From Pedobacter faecalis (lineage in GTDB: Bacteria; Bacteroidota; Bacteroidia; Sphingobacteriales; Sphingobacteriaceae), in contig NZ_JARXOW010000002.1 of assembly GCF_030182585.1 (NCBI RefSeq), positions 368,940 to 432,939 on the forward strand: 64,000 nucleotides of DNA. The letters run 5' to 3'. Below are positions 28,114 to 35,978 of the stretch, piece by piece. The translations under genes were made by a program, and so were the position numbers. The notes under the pieces were generated by a model that saw only the letters and a list, made by a program, of their open reading frames with translations, had not been told where the DNA came from and ran no database searches. Each line of letters begins with the position of its first letter. Position 1 is the first letter of the stretch.

Positions 28114-28611
28114 CTAATGCATAATCTTCTTATAATAAAAGAGGTAATACATCGGATTCATTAGGACAAGTTTTTTCTTACCAATCAATGGCTTTATATC
28201 CTCATACAGTCTCGACCAGGCCCAGTATATTCCGTTTGCTGTTACCTCCTGGTGTTCGCCATTCGCTATGAGTACATTGCCCAGAAACAAGGTGTTTTTG
28301 TTGGCTTTAAAATGAAGATTTTCCTTTTTTAAAGCCTCTTTTGCCCTATCCATTTGCATAAATTCCGCATCCCTCGGATGTATTGAATTGGAAAAAACAA
28401 TGGTGTCAATTTTACCATGTTTATCTGTCCCAATCGCGTAGGAAAACATTATAACCGGCTTTATTACACTTTCGCGTTCCAGATAAGATCGGTCTTTAGG
28501 AATAATAATTTCGTGTAGCTTTTCCCATAACAAATTAGTTTGTGCTTGCGTTGAGAAGGTGCATAGGACGAGGACTGTTAGTAGATACAGTTTAGATTGG
28601 AGCGATTTCAT
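28114..28611 (-). CDS. Secreted hypothetical protein, family A paralogue
   Basis: A 165-residue protein with signal peptide (LYLLTVLVLCTFSTQAQ). Key mature segments are VIMFSYAIGTDKHGKIDTIV, ALKKENLHFKANKNTLFLGN and DIKPLIGKKKLVLMNPMYYL. The order matches the protein encoded at 25751-26293. Two divergent copies within 3 kb suggest local duplication of a periplasmic or exported protein of unknown role. Confidence 0.65.
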   Translation of the reverse strand: MKSLQSKLYLLTVLVLCTFSTQAQTNLLWEKLHEIIIPKDRSYLERESVIKPVIMFSYAIGTDKHGKIDTIVFSNSIHPRDAEFMQMDRAKEALKKENLHFKANKNTLFLGNVLIANGEHQEVTANGIYWAWSRLYEDIKPLIGKKKLVLMNPMYYLFYYKKIMH

Positions 28612-28667
28612 AACTACAATTTAGCAAGAACAGACAAATAAATGTATTTTTAAAAAAATAATCTCCT

Positions 28668-29510
28668 ATGACGACGCTCTGTTACAAAGTGCTCTTACTA
28701 GCTATTCTACCTTTAACGGCTCCATTTGCGTTTTGCCAGGGCGTGCAAAACAGTTCTCGAGCTGCCTCGCCTCACAACCAAAAAGTAGCGCGTAAGGGAG
28801 TTGTGGTAACAAGCAGAATGGAAATGCGTAACAAGGCTGGTCAGAGGATGGTTCGTACAGACTCTCTACTTGTAAGTAACAACTATATTTTAGAACCAAT
28901 TAAATTATATACTTCAAATAGTGAAACAAGATTGGATCCGCGAACGGGAGCCACTACCCATCGAGAGATCTCATCTGGATCAAGGGTGAAGTGGTATTGT
29001 TTCACTGATCTGAAAGCGATGGTGGGATTGCTTTTTGACGTTGACCAGGCACCATCTTCTAAAACAATTGAGCCGTATCAAGTTCATGTGGACAAGCCGA
29101 AAAGAGGTACGGGCTTTATCATTGAACCCTATTTGCAGCAGGATGTTAAGCCTACCGATTATGTAAAGGAGAAAGACACGGTGATCAATGGCCAGCAGTG
29201 CTTTTTAGTAAAGCGAACCAAGGTGGTACAACATGAGTATAAAGGAAGGAAGCTGGATAAGGTTGTAAAATTCCGAATCGCCATAAATCCGAATCTTCCT
29301 TTCTATGCGCTGCCTTTTGTTAGTGAGAAAATTCCCCAGCACTTTGGTGGCGGTGCCGTCGTTTATATTGAAGGCGAAATGGAAAGTGGTGTTACCTCGA
29401 CCCTTCATTACGCTTACTCCGATTTTACTGATGCAGATCAAAAATTGTACGCCTATTATCAGGGGTTGTATCAAACAAACATTGAGCTGCTTGATGGGCT
29501 TAAAGAGTAA
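28668..29510 (+). CDS. Secreted hypothetical protein (280 residues)
   Basis: Signal peptide (VLLLAILPLTAPFAFCQG), then a long beta-rich mature part. Segments include GVVVTSRMEMRNKAGQRMVR, DTVINGQQCFLVKRTKVVQH, and AINPNLPFYALPFVSEKIPQ followed by HFGGGAVVYIEGEMESGVTS. The layout (internal INGQQC and a late PxxYxLP-like motif) is reminiscent of GLPGLI-type porin-family proteins, but the defining motif is absent, so I leave it unassigned. Last gene before the defence island. Confidence 0.65.
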   Translation: MTTLCYKVLLLAILPLTAPFAFCQGVQNSSRAASPHNQKVARKGVVVTSRMEMRNKAGQRMVRTDSLLVSNNYILEPIKLYTSNSETRLDPRTGATTHREISSGSRVKWYCFTDLKAMVGLLFDVDQAPSSKTIEPYQVHVDKPKRGTGFIIEPYLQQDVKPTDYVKEKDTVINGQQCFLVKRTKVVQHEYKGRKLDKVVKFRIAINPNLPFYALPFVSEKIPQHFGGGAVVYIEGEMESGVTSTLHYAYSDFTDADQKLYAYYQGLYQTNIELLDGLKE

Positions 29511-29690
29511 AATACAGCATCAGTTTGCACGGGAATGATGTTCAATATGGCGACTTCTAGAATCATTTAACTTCTTACATCATCTCGCCAAGTTATGTAA
29601 ATATGGTTATGTTACAAATTTGATCGGCACGTGGCTGGTTTAGATTTATTAATTTTATTTTAGACAGCGATACCGTCATTAACCCAGACC

Positions 29691-30668
29691 ATGCCAAGTC
29701 AAATACTCTACTATCCTTATATAAATCTGCCAAGGACGGATTGGACGTTGCGTACATTACTATATTACGACAATGTCGGTTCCATTGTTCCGCAGGATTA
29801 TTCCTTCAATCCTGAATGCAATTATGAACCTTTTATGCTTGAGCTTGTGCGCGAAAATCTGGTAACACCGATTAATCCGTTTGATGTTTTGGGAAATTCT
29901 TTCGATTTAGTAAAGCCCTTTTTGCTATATATCAATGATAATCAGCAAAAGATAAAAAGACCACAAATAAAGTTCGCGGGACAAGAAAGGAAATACAAGA
30001 TGGTCAGAATTCATAGCAATAAATTTGACGAACAAATCTTCTACGTCTTGACGGACATGGGATTAGCAGATAGGATTGATCATCAGTGGTATAACGTTGA
30101 AAGTAATATTGGGAATTATCTGATGAAATATCTTGCTTCAGTTATAAGTGAAAAGACTAATAGATTGCCAACTACTGATTTTGTGAAGCCGAAGTTGTGG
30201 CGTAGAGAAAGTCGTAATCAAAAAGAAAAAAGAGAAACTATTCTGGACGAATTGATACCGTTTCCAAAGGATATTAATCTGAAACAATTACTGAAATTCA
30301 AGGAAAGGCATTCTGATCTTTTAAGGACGTTTAGAAATGAGGTAGAAGAAATTACGCTTGACGCTAATATTCTTGCCGGAAGTCCGCTGTTCGACGTAAA
30401 ACTCGATAAATTGAAAGATAGCAAAAAGCAGCTCTCAGCCATGATGAATGAAAGTCGGTTTGGTGATATCATTTTTGGATCGGTTTGTGGTCTAATAGCC
30501 GCCGTACAGGCGCTACCTGTTGCGGGAACTGTTGGTGCATTGATTACGGCAGCTCCAGCATTTATGCACGCTGTTCATTCGGTGCTCCAAATTGAAAGGC
30601 CGGAGAATATAGGCAACCAAAATGGAATGAAGTACCTTGCTCTAATGGACAAAAGGATAAAAGGGTAG
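29691..30668 (+). CDS. DUF6236-like protein
   Basis: A 325-residue protein with the opening QILYYPYINLPRTDWTLRTL then LYYDNVGSIVPQDYSF, which is the DUF6236 pattern (YYPxI, WLxxxLLYxDxIxxIxP). The middle is basic and helical. The C-terminal third has a Gly/Ala-rich hydrophobic segment (FGSVCGLIAAVQALPVAGTV, GALITAAPAFMHAVHSVLQI) that could insert in a membrane or form a helical hairpin. It precedes vsr and the DNA methyltransferase on the same strand. DUF6236 has no known activity; the setting suggests a defence role (inference). Confidence 0.6.
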   Translation: MPSQILYYPYINLPRTDWTLRTLLYYDNVGSIVPQDYSFNPECNYEPFMLELVRENLVTPINPFDVLGNSFDLVKPFLLYINDNQQKIKRPQIKFAGQERKYKMVRIHSNKFDEQIFYVLTDMGLADRIDHQWYNVESNIGNYLMKYLASVISEKTNRLPTTDFVKPKLWRRESRNQKEKRETILDELIPFPKDINLKQLLKFKERHSDLLRTFRNEVEEITLDANILAGSPLFDVKLDKLKDSKKQLSAMMNESRFGDIIFGSVCGLIAAVQALPVAGTVGALITAAPAFMHAVHSVLQIERPENIGNQNGMKYLALMDKRIKG

Positions 30669-30742
30669 AGAGATTAATACAAAGTATATAAGGTTTATAA
30701 TAACTTCTATAATCTGATAGCTACCTTTTGCGTTTACTCGGT

Positions 30743-31171
30743 ATGGCAGACGTACATTCAAAAGAAACCCGTTCATATAACATGAGCAAAATCCGCGGTA
30801 AGAATACCAAACCGGAAATGCTGGTTCGTAAGTTTCTTCATGCTCAGGGTTTTCGTTACAGGCTGCATGTTAAAGACCTTCCAGGTAAGCCGGATATTGT
30901 TTTGCCCAAATATAAAACCGTTATTTTCGTACATGGATGTTTCTGGCATGGACATGAAGGATGTAGATACTATGTTGTCCCTAAAACAAGGACAGAATGG
31001 TGGCAAGCTAAAATTAATGGTAATATTAACAAAGACCTCTCAGTAAAGGCGTTGTTAATCAATGCAGGATGGAGCGTCATCGAGGTGTGGGAGTGTGATT
31101 TAAAAAAACAATCATTTTCAAATCGGATCAATGAATTGGCGAATGCAATTCGTCAAATCGTCAAGAACTAA
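30743..31171 (+). CDS. vsr: Very short patch repair endonuclease Vsr
   Basis: A 142-residue protein from ATG 30743 (a TTG at 30728 is less likely). It has the Vsr signatures MSKIRGKNTKPEMLVRKFLH, GKPDIVLPKYKTVIFVHGCF, WHGHEGCRYYVVPKTRTEWW and the late VIEVWECDLKK. Vsr cuts next to T:G mismatches left by deamination of 5-methylcytosine, so its place 126 bases before a C5-methyltransferase gene is the classic pairing. Related PD-(D/E)XK Vsr-like nucleases also work as restriction enzymes. Confidence 0.95.
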   Translation: MADVHSKETRSYNMSKIRGKNTKPEMLVRKFLHAQGFRYRLHVKDLPGKPDIVLPKYKTVIFVHGCFWHGHEGCRYYVVPKTRTEWWQAKINGNINKDLSVKALLINAGWSVIEVWECDLKKQSFSNRINELANAIRQIVKN

Positions 31172-31187
31172 TAATTGTATCACTGGG

Positions 31188-31208
31188 TTTACTAATATTA
31201 TTAGTAAA
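31188..31208. promoter_or_regulatory. Perfect 9-bp palindrome upstream of the methyltransferase gene
   Basis: TTTACTAAT-ATT-ATTAGTAAA is an exact inverted repeat 90 bases before the methyltransferase start. The inner site ACTAAT-N3-ATTAG recurs upstream of the UmuD-like gene (41144-41157). This makes it a credible operator for a dimeric repressor; the protein that binds it is unknown. Confidence 0.5.
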
Positions 31209-31297
31209 TTGCGACTGTAAACTAGCATGTGGAAAGATTTAGCTAGGTGGATTACTAGTTATTTTGTTAGTTTGTTAACATAAGGTATATACCGAGC

Positions 31298-32572
31298 ATG
31301 GAAGAAACTGTTTATAAAACGAAGAACTCTAAAAAAGTAAAAATAATACTGCCGGAAGATCAAGAACTAGCGCTTTTAAGTCATTTTCACTCGACTGGGC
31401 AGAGGATTTATCGCGATGCACTTAAGGTAGTTGATAAGTTACAAAATCAACTTCAAGAACCAACAGTTGAATATTTGTATAACTTAGTTCAAAAAAAATT
31501 GTTCGGTGAGTGTGATGTTCCATTTCCAGGCCCCGCATATGGCAAAGAGTTATTCACATTTATAGATCTGTTTGCAGGAATAGGTGGTTTCCGTATGGCA
31601 CTCCAAAACTTAGGGGGGAGATGCGTTTTTACCTCAGAATGGGACAAATTTTCTAAGCAGACTTATTTTGCCAATTACGGGGACTACCCATTTGGAGACA
31701 TTACAAAAGAGGCCATAAAGAATCTTATACCCGAAAAATTCGATGTAATTTGTGGAGGATTTCCGTGCCAGCCATTTTCTATTGCCGGTGTCTCTAAGAA
31801 AATCAGCTTAGGCCGAAGTCATGGTTTTGCAGATGAAAAGCAGGGAAACTTGTTCTTCCACGTCGCCGATATTATTGATAAACATCGCCCAAAAGCTTTT
31901 TTTCTTGAAAATGTCAAAAATTTGATTTCACATGACAAGAAGAAAACTTTTCAAGTAATCAGAGATACTTTTGAAGCTCTGGATTATTCCCTCGATTTCA
32001 AAATTATTGATGGTAGTCACTTTGTTCCGCAACATCGGGAACGTATTATCATGGTTGGGTTTGACCGTAAACAGTTCGGCCGGGAAGTTAAGTTTGATTT
32101 CTGTAATGTCATTTTGCCTGAAGATAAACAAACATTTAGAACGATTCTTGAGCCCAATGCCGCTCCGAAATATACTCTTAGTGACAAATTATGGAATTAC
32201 CTTCAGGAGTATGCTGCTAAGCACAAAGCAAAAGGAAATGGTTTTGGATTTGGTATGACTAACTTGGAAGGTGTGTCCCGGACGATAAGTGCTAGATATT
32301 ACAAAGATGGTGCTGAAATCCTTATTCCTCAAGAAGGAAAGAATCCAAGAAGATTAACACCACGAGAAGCCGCAGCGCTACAGGGGTATCCCATATTTCC
32401 TATAAATACTAATGATGAGCTACGGTCCCTCCAGATTCCAGTATCTGATAACCAAGCTTATCGCCAGTTTGGCAATTCGGTAGTAGTGCCGTTAATTCAA
32501 TTAGTAGGTGAAGAGCTCGTGCAAACTTTACGCCGCATGGGGGGGCTTGAAGAAGGCCACAAAGTTGCTTGA
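31298..32572 (+). CDS. DNA C5-cytosine methyltransferase
   Basis: The 424-residue protein has an extra helical N-terminal region (about 1-85) followed by the m5C methyltransferase core: motif I FIDLFAGIGGFRMALQNLGG, catalytic C157 in CGGFPCQPFSIAG, motif VI FFLENVKNLIS, motif VIII VPQHRERIIMVGF, and motifs IX-X (LTPREAAALQGYP, AYRQFGNSVVVPLI). It methylates cytosine in a specific DNA sequence, here unknown. It ends 3 bases before the end of the convergent defence operon and follows vsr. It may protect host DNA against the nuclease of that operon. Confidence 0.95.
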   Translation: MEETVYKTKNSKKVKIILPEDQELALLSHFHSTGQRIYRDALKVVDKLQNQLQEPTVEYLYNLVQKKLFGECDVPFPGPAYGKELFTFIDLFAGIGGFRMALQNLGGRCVFTSEWDKFSKQTYFANYGDYPFGDITKEAIKNLIPEKFDVICGGFPCQPFSIAGVSKKISLGRSHGFADEKQGNLFFHVADIIDKHRPKAFFLENVKNLISHDKKKTFQVIRDTFEALDYSLDFKIIDGSHFVPQHRERIIMVGFDRKQFGREVKFDFCNVILPEDKQTFRTILEPNAAPKYTLSDKLWNYLQEYAAKHKAKGNGFGFGMTNLEGVSRTISARYYKDGAEILIPQEGKNPRRLTPREAAALQGYPIFPINTNDELRSLQIPVSDNQAYRQFGNSVVVPLIQLVGEELVQTLRRMGGLEEGHKVA

Positions 32573-32575
32573 TAA

Positions 32576-33562
32576 TTATGATGCGGTCTGCTGGCTTTTT
32601 TGTTCAGCCCTTATCCTTAACTCCCTTGACACATCCTGCCTAAAAGTCTCAATTACTTTCTTGTCGCGGTCACGCAGAATTTGATTTTCTTTCTCTGCCA
32701 TGACATTCAAAAGTTCGCTAAAACTGCTTTCAGCCTGGTCTCCATTTTTTTGCACCTCATTGCAATAAGGATGAAGCTTATTTAGTACTGCATATGTCCT
32801 GCCTGATGCATATGCTGGTTCCCAGATACTGCCATCACTGACATTTCCATATGTTATTTCACTCTCCGCTAAATGACTTACTTTAGCCTGCCGGAGATCA
32901 TAACCGGCAGCGCTGACATACTTCTTTTGTGTGGTTCCGGAAAAGCGGAGCACAAATTCAATAAGCTTGATAAAGATCCCGTTAAATGCATCTGCAAAAC
33001 CCATCCGGTATATTTTCAGCTCGTCAGCAATTACATTTGAAAACATATCCCAGTTGCTTAGCGCCATAAACTGCAAAAGTTCCGGAAATATCTCCTGCAA
33101 TTTTTGCCTAACGGGGGTTGGTAAGTAAAGCCTTTTGTATTTTCTACCCTCATGGCAGATGGCTTCCACAAGTGCTGCAGGATCTGCGTGATAATTCTCG
33201 AGCAGAAAAAGTTCTGAAAAACCGGCCAGCATTTCTCCTGTTGCTGCCTGGTCAAAATATTGGGTAAATTGTTCCAGTAGGGAAACCTTGTGGCCGATAT
33301 TTTCTTTTGTTGGCTGAACGGAAAAAGATATCCTCCAGTCCGTGCCCTCTGTCTGCCCGATCCAGGCAAACAGATAGGCAGCCCCGATGTGATTCAGATA
33401 AGTACTTAATAATGTTCCCCGCTTGTCAAAAATGTTATAAATAAGATCGACAGGCATGGGAATATTCTTTTTCCAGAAGATCAGTTCCTCCTGACGCGTA
33501 TCCGGCAGTTCCTCCAGCAGATACTTTTTGAATTCATATTTATCGAGAGCATATTCAGCCAT
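32576..33562 (-). CDS. Unknown protein with C-terminal module shared with the GHKL ATPase
   Basis: A 328-residue soluble protein, last gene of the five-gene operon; its start overlaps the end of the HNH gene by 8 bases. The N-terminal 220 residues have no motif I recognise. Residues about 235-275 (SDGSIWEPAYASGRTYAVLN, KLHPYCNEV) follow the same pattern as the ATPase protein near its C-terminus (QDGVLWAPGLIEGNKHAVFI, NEAHEFYKRFY), and both then end in charged helices. It could be a structural partner of the ATPase. No nuclease or methylase motif is visible. Confidence 0.8.
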   Translation of the reverse strand: MAEYALDKYEFKKYLLEELPDTRQEELIFWKKNIPMPVDLIYNIFDKRGTLLSTYLNHIGAAYLFAWIGQTEGTDWRISFSVQPTKENIGHKVSLLEQFTQYFDQAATGEMLAGFSELFLLENYHADPAALVEAICHEGRKYKRLYLPTPVRQKLQEIFPELLQFMALSNWDMFSNVIADELKIYRMGFADAFNGIFIKLIEFVLRFSGTTQKKYVSAAGYDLRQAKVSHLAESEITYGNVSDGSIWEPAYASGRTYAVLNKLHPYCNEVQKNGDQAESSFSELLNVMAEKENQILRDRDKKVIETFRQDVSRELRIRAEQKSQQTAS

Positions 33563-34316
33563 TGCCTTTGATCATTTCTTTAATTTCCAGTACAGTATAC
33601 GGAGGATTTTTCAAATGTGCAACTGCATGACAATTAGGACACAGTGGGACCATGTCCCGTATTGGATCAGGCTTGGTCATTCCTGTTGCTGCAACAGGGT
33701 TCAGATGATGAATATGTATAAAATTGTTTTTCACTCCCCGATAAGTTTCACGCATATTCAGTCCACAGGCCTTACAATCGTAACCATGGAAGGCAAGGCA
33801 TAAAGAACGGTTGAACCTGCTTCTTTCAACTGTTGTAGTGACTCCTTCAGCTGAGTTGCCTTCTTCTTCACCGATGGTTTGATAAGGAAACAGAAAGAAC
33901 AGCAGGAAAAGGAGAATGTCTGTAAAGATCAGCATTTCCTTTTCATCATCACCTGCCATATATTCGAATGCGAGCCACCACTGATCCTGCTGAACAGAGG
34001 CAGTGTCAAAAATGTCCTCACTGGTCTGTCTGAATATGCGGCCACTGAAAGCAGGATATTTCATCGCTAAATCAGCAAGGAAAGATTTATCCCCGGAGAT
34101 CTGGCCGGCAGCATGGTCGGCCAGCTGCCGGGCGTAGTCCTCGAATCCGAAGACCGCCCGAAAATAGCGCTGTTCTTTAATTATTTCTACCCGGTATCCT
34201 TTCCCGGATTCAATTGTGGTATCCCGGATCAGCAATATACCACTGACATAAGAAATATTCAGCTCTGACGGCAGTTGCTGTAAGAGCACAGACTGCAGGT
34301 TTTCAACAACATTCAT
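33555..34316 (-). CDS. HNH endonuclease
   Basis: A 253-residue protein with an unassigned N-terminal half (about 1-165, perhaps target or nucleotide sensing) and a C-terminal HNH nuclease of the McrA/Cys4 type: C181-x2-C184, then H203-H204 in FIHIHHLNPVA, then C226-x2-C229-H230 in DMVPLCPNCHAVAH. A hydrophobic stretch near 128-145 (MLIFTDILLFLLFFLFPYQ) could be a membrane or core helix. Start and stop overlap both neighbours by 1 and 8 bases, so it is translated with the ATPase. It is the likely DNA-cutting part of the system. Confidence 0.9.
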   Translation of the reverse strand: MNVVENLQSVLLQQLPSELNISYVSGILLIRDTTIESGKGYRVEIIKEQRYFRAVFGFEDYARQLADHAAGQISGDKSFLADLAMKYPAFSGRIFRQTSEDIFDTASVQQDQWWLAFEYMAGDDEKEMLIFTDILLFLLFFLFPYQTIGEEEGNSAEGVTTTVERSRFNRSLCLAFHGYDCKACGLNMRETYRGVKNNFIHIHHLNPVAATGMTKPDPIRDMVPLCPNCHAVAHLKNPPYTVLEIKEMIKGNG

Positions 34317-35971
34317 TAATCTTCATCCTCTGTATCGTTATCATTTTCCGAAGCATCAATTTCCGGCAACTCCTCTGCCAGGGTTCTCAGCGATCTGGAT
34401 ACACTGATACGCATTTCCTCAAGGTTCCGCTTGACAGAGTCGCTGTATACACATAGTTCTGCTTCTGCAAGACTCCATAGCAGGGAGTCCATAGCGAGTA
34501 TCAGCGCGGAGTTATCCTGGTTAGCGAGGTAGAAGCGTTTATAAAATTCATGAGCTTCATTAATAAATACGGCATGTTTGTTTCCTTCTATGAGTCCCGG
34601 CGCCCATAATACCCCATCTTGCAGATTGGCACTAGTCTGTACTACACGGGTCGGACTGTCGTTGAACTGCAGCCTGACATTAGATACCCCGAACTGGTTG
34701 GTAATCTGAGCTGTTCCAGCCTGTCGATCTGTTGAGCCGATCTGAGACTGTGCTGTAGCTTCTGCGTGGTGTTTGTTTATAGCATTACTTGATTTTTCAT
34801 GCTGTTGCCCAAGTTTGTCAAAGCCGGAAGTATTCGCATCGCGTGAACCTTCTCGGTAGCGTTTCTGCGCTTCACGACGTGGGGGGGTAATAATTTTGTC
34901 TAGGAGATCCTGAATAGTTTTCGGAAAATCGATCCGTGATTTTTTAATATCAATCTGGAAAACGTCGTCCAGTTTGTGATCGAATGAAAGTTCTACCCTT
35001 ATCAGGTTCAGGTGGGGATCTTTTACGAGCAATTTGTTTGGCCAGCCGCCCGAGTAAATCATCCGGTCCTCCCGAAAAATATGGAAACCCTGGTTGTCAA
35101 GGCTATATCTGGTTTTGTCAATCTCCTCAGATGTCAGAGCATGCCGGTTAGGTAATATATAGACATTAACATGAAAGGTTCCTATAGTTTCCGTTTGTCC
35201 GTTTTTCTCCAGTGTGTATTCCACTGGTTCCTGTTTATGTATCTGAAGGCGGCCGGTGCCGCCCTCATTCAGCCAGCGGCAAAAGGGATCCCATGGTTCG
35301 ACTATCTTGTCATTAATTTTTATGGTGAGCGCAGGGAAACCATTGTCTTTTTCCAAAAAATTATAGAAAACACCGGAAAGATGCTTGTCAAGGTCTTTGC
35401 AAATACTTTCGATGCGCTTGCGCATAGTGCCGGTTGTATGTGTTCGCATTAGTCTGTCAACATTTTCCCACACAACAACTGATCCGGAGCCACCTGCTGT
35501 AATTTCATCTAGGAATTCAATCGCCTCAGCATAGTCCTCCTTGTCCGGATCAAGCAACAGCCATTTATCGGTTTGGCTGATGACATCCAGATCCCATTGC
35601 TTTATGCTGAGTACACTGTCTTTCCTTGAAATAACGGTGAGCTTTCGACAGAATGACGTAGAGGCTGTTTTAAGACCCATTCCAAATTTTCCCAGTGATT
35701 TTGGATCAGGGCGCTTTGGTGAGCCATAAACCATGGCGTTGGTCAGTTCTGTCTCATTCATTCCATTTCCATTATCGGCAATCATCAGTACGGGGTGCTG
35801 CCCCATCACAAGGTCAAGTTTTATACTGACCTGGTCTGCATCCGCGGCTACGGAGTTATCAACGATATCCGCTACCGAAGTGGTAAAAACGTATCCTGTA
35901 TCACGTAATCCTTCAACCAATCTGGCGGCTGAGGGTGGATATTGAGTTTGATTTTGTTCTAATTCAGACAT
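34316..35971 (-). CDS. GHKL (Hsp90/MutL/MORC-like) ATPase
   Basis: A 551-residue protein with a Bergerat ATP-binding fold at the N-terminus: N box D36-I-V-D-N40-S (the usual catalytic Glu is Asp), G1 box D66-N-G-N-G70-M, and G2 box GKFGMGLKTAS (about 94-104). It lacks histidine-kinase parts and continues with a transducer-like domain (about 250-370) and a C-terminal module with QDGVLWAPG. This is the MORC/MutL-like type that Iyer, Abhiman and Aravind linked to restriction-modification systems. It should act as an ATP-driven clamp or motor on DNA together with the SNF2 protein encoded 7 bases upstream. Confidence 0.88.
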   Translation of the reverse strand: MSELEQNQTQYPPSAARLVEGLRDTGYVFTTSVADIVDNSVAADADQVSIKLDLVMGQHPVLMIADNGNGMNETELTNAMVYGSPKRPDPKSLGKFGMGLKTASTSFCRKLTVISRKDSVLSIKQWDLDVISQTDKWLLLDPDKEDYAEAIEFLDEITAGGSGSVVVWENVDRLMRTHTTGTMRKRIESICKDLDKHLSGVFYNFLEKDNGFPALTIKINDKIVEPWDPFCRWLNEGGTGRLQIHKQEPVEYTLEKNGQTETIGTFHVNVYILPNRHALTSEEIDKTRYSLDNQGFHIFREDRMIYSGGWPNKLLVKDPHLNLIRVELSFDHKLDDVFQIDIKKSRIDFPKTIQDLLDKIITPPRREAQKRYREGSRDANTSGFDKLGQQHEKSSNAINKHHAEATAQSQIGSTDRQAGTAQITNQFGVSNVRLQFNDSPTRVVQTSANLQDGVLWAPGLIEGNKHAVFINEAHEFYKRFYLANQDNSALILAMDSLLWSLAEAELCVYSDSVKRNLEEMRISVSRSLRTLAEELPEIDASENDNDTEDED

Positions 35972-35978
35972 AATTATA

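Noticed and set aside
28668..29510. Gene considered as a GLPGLI family protein
   Set aside because: The defining GLPGLI-type motif is not present; left as hypothetical.
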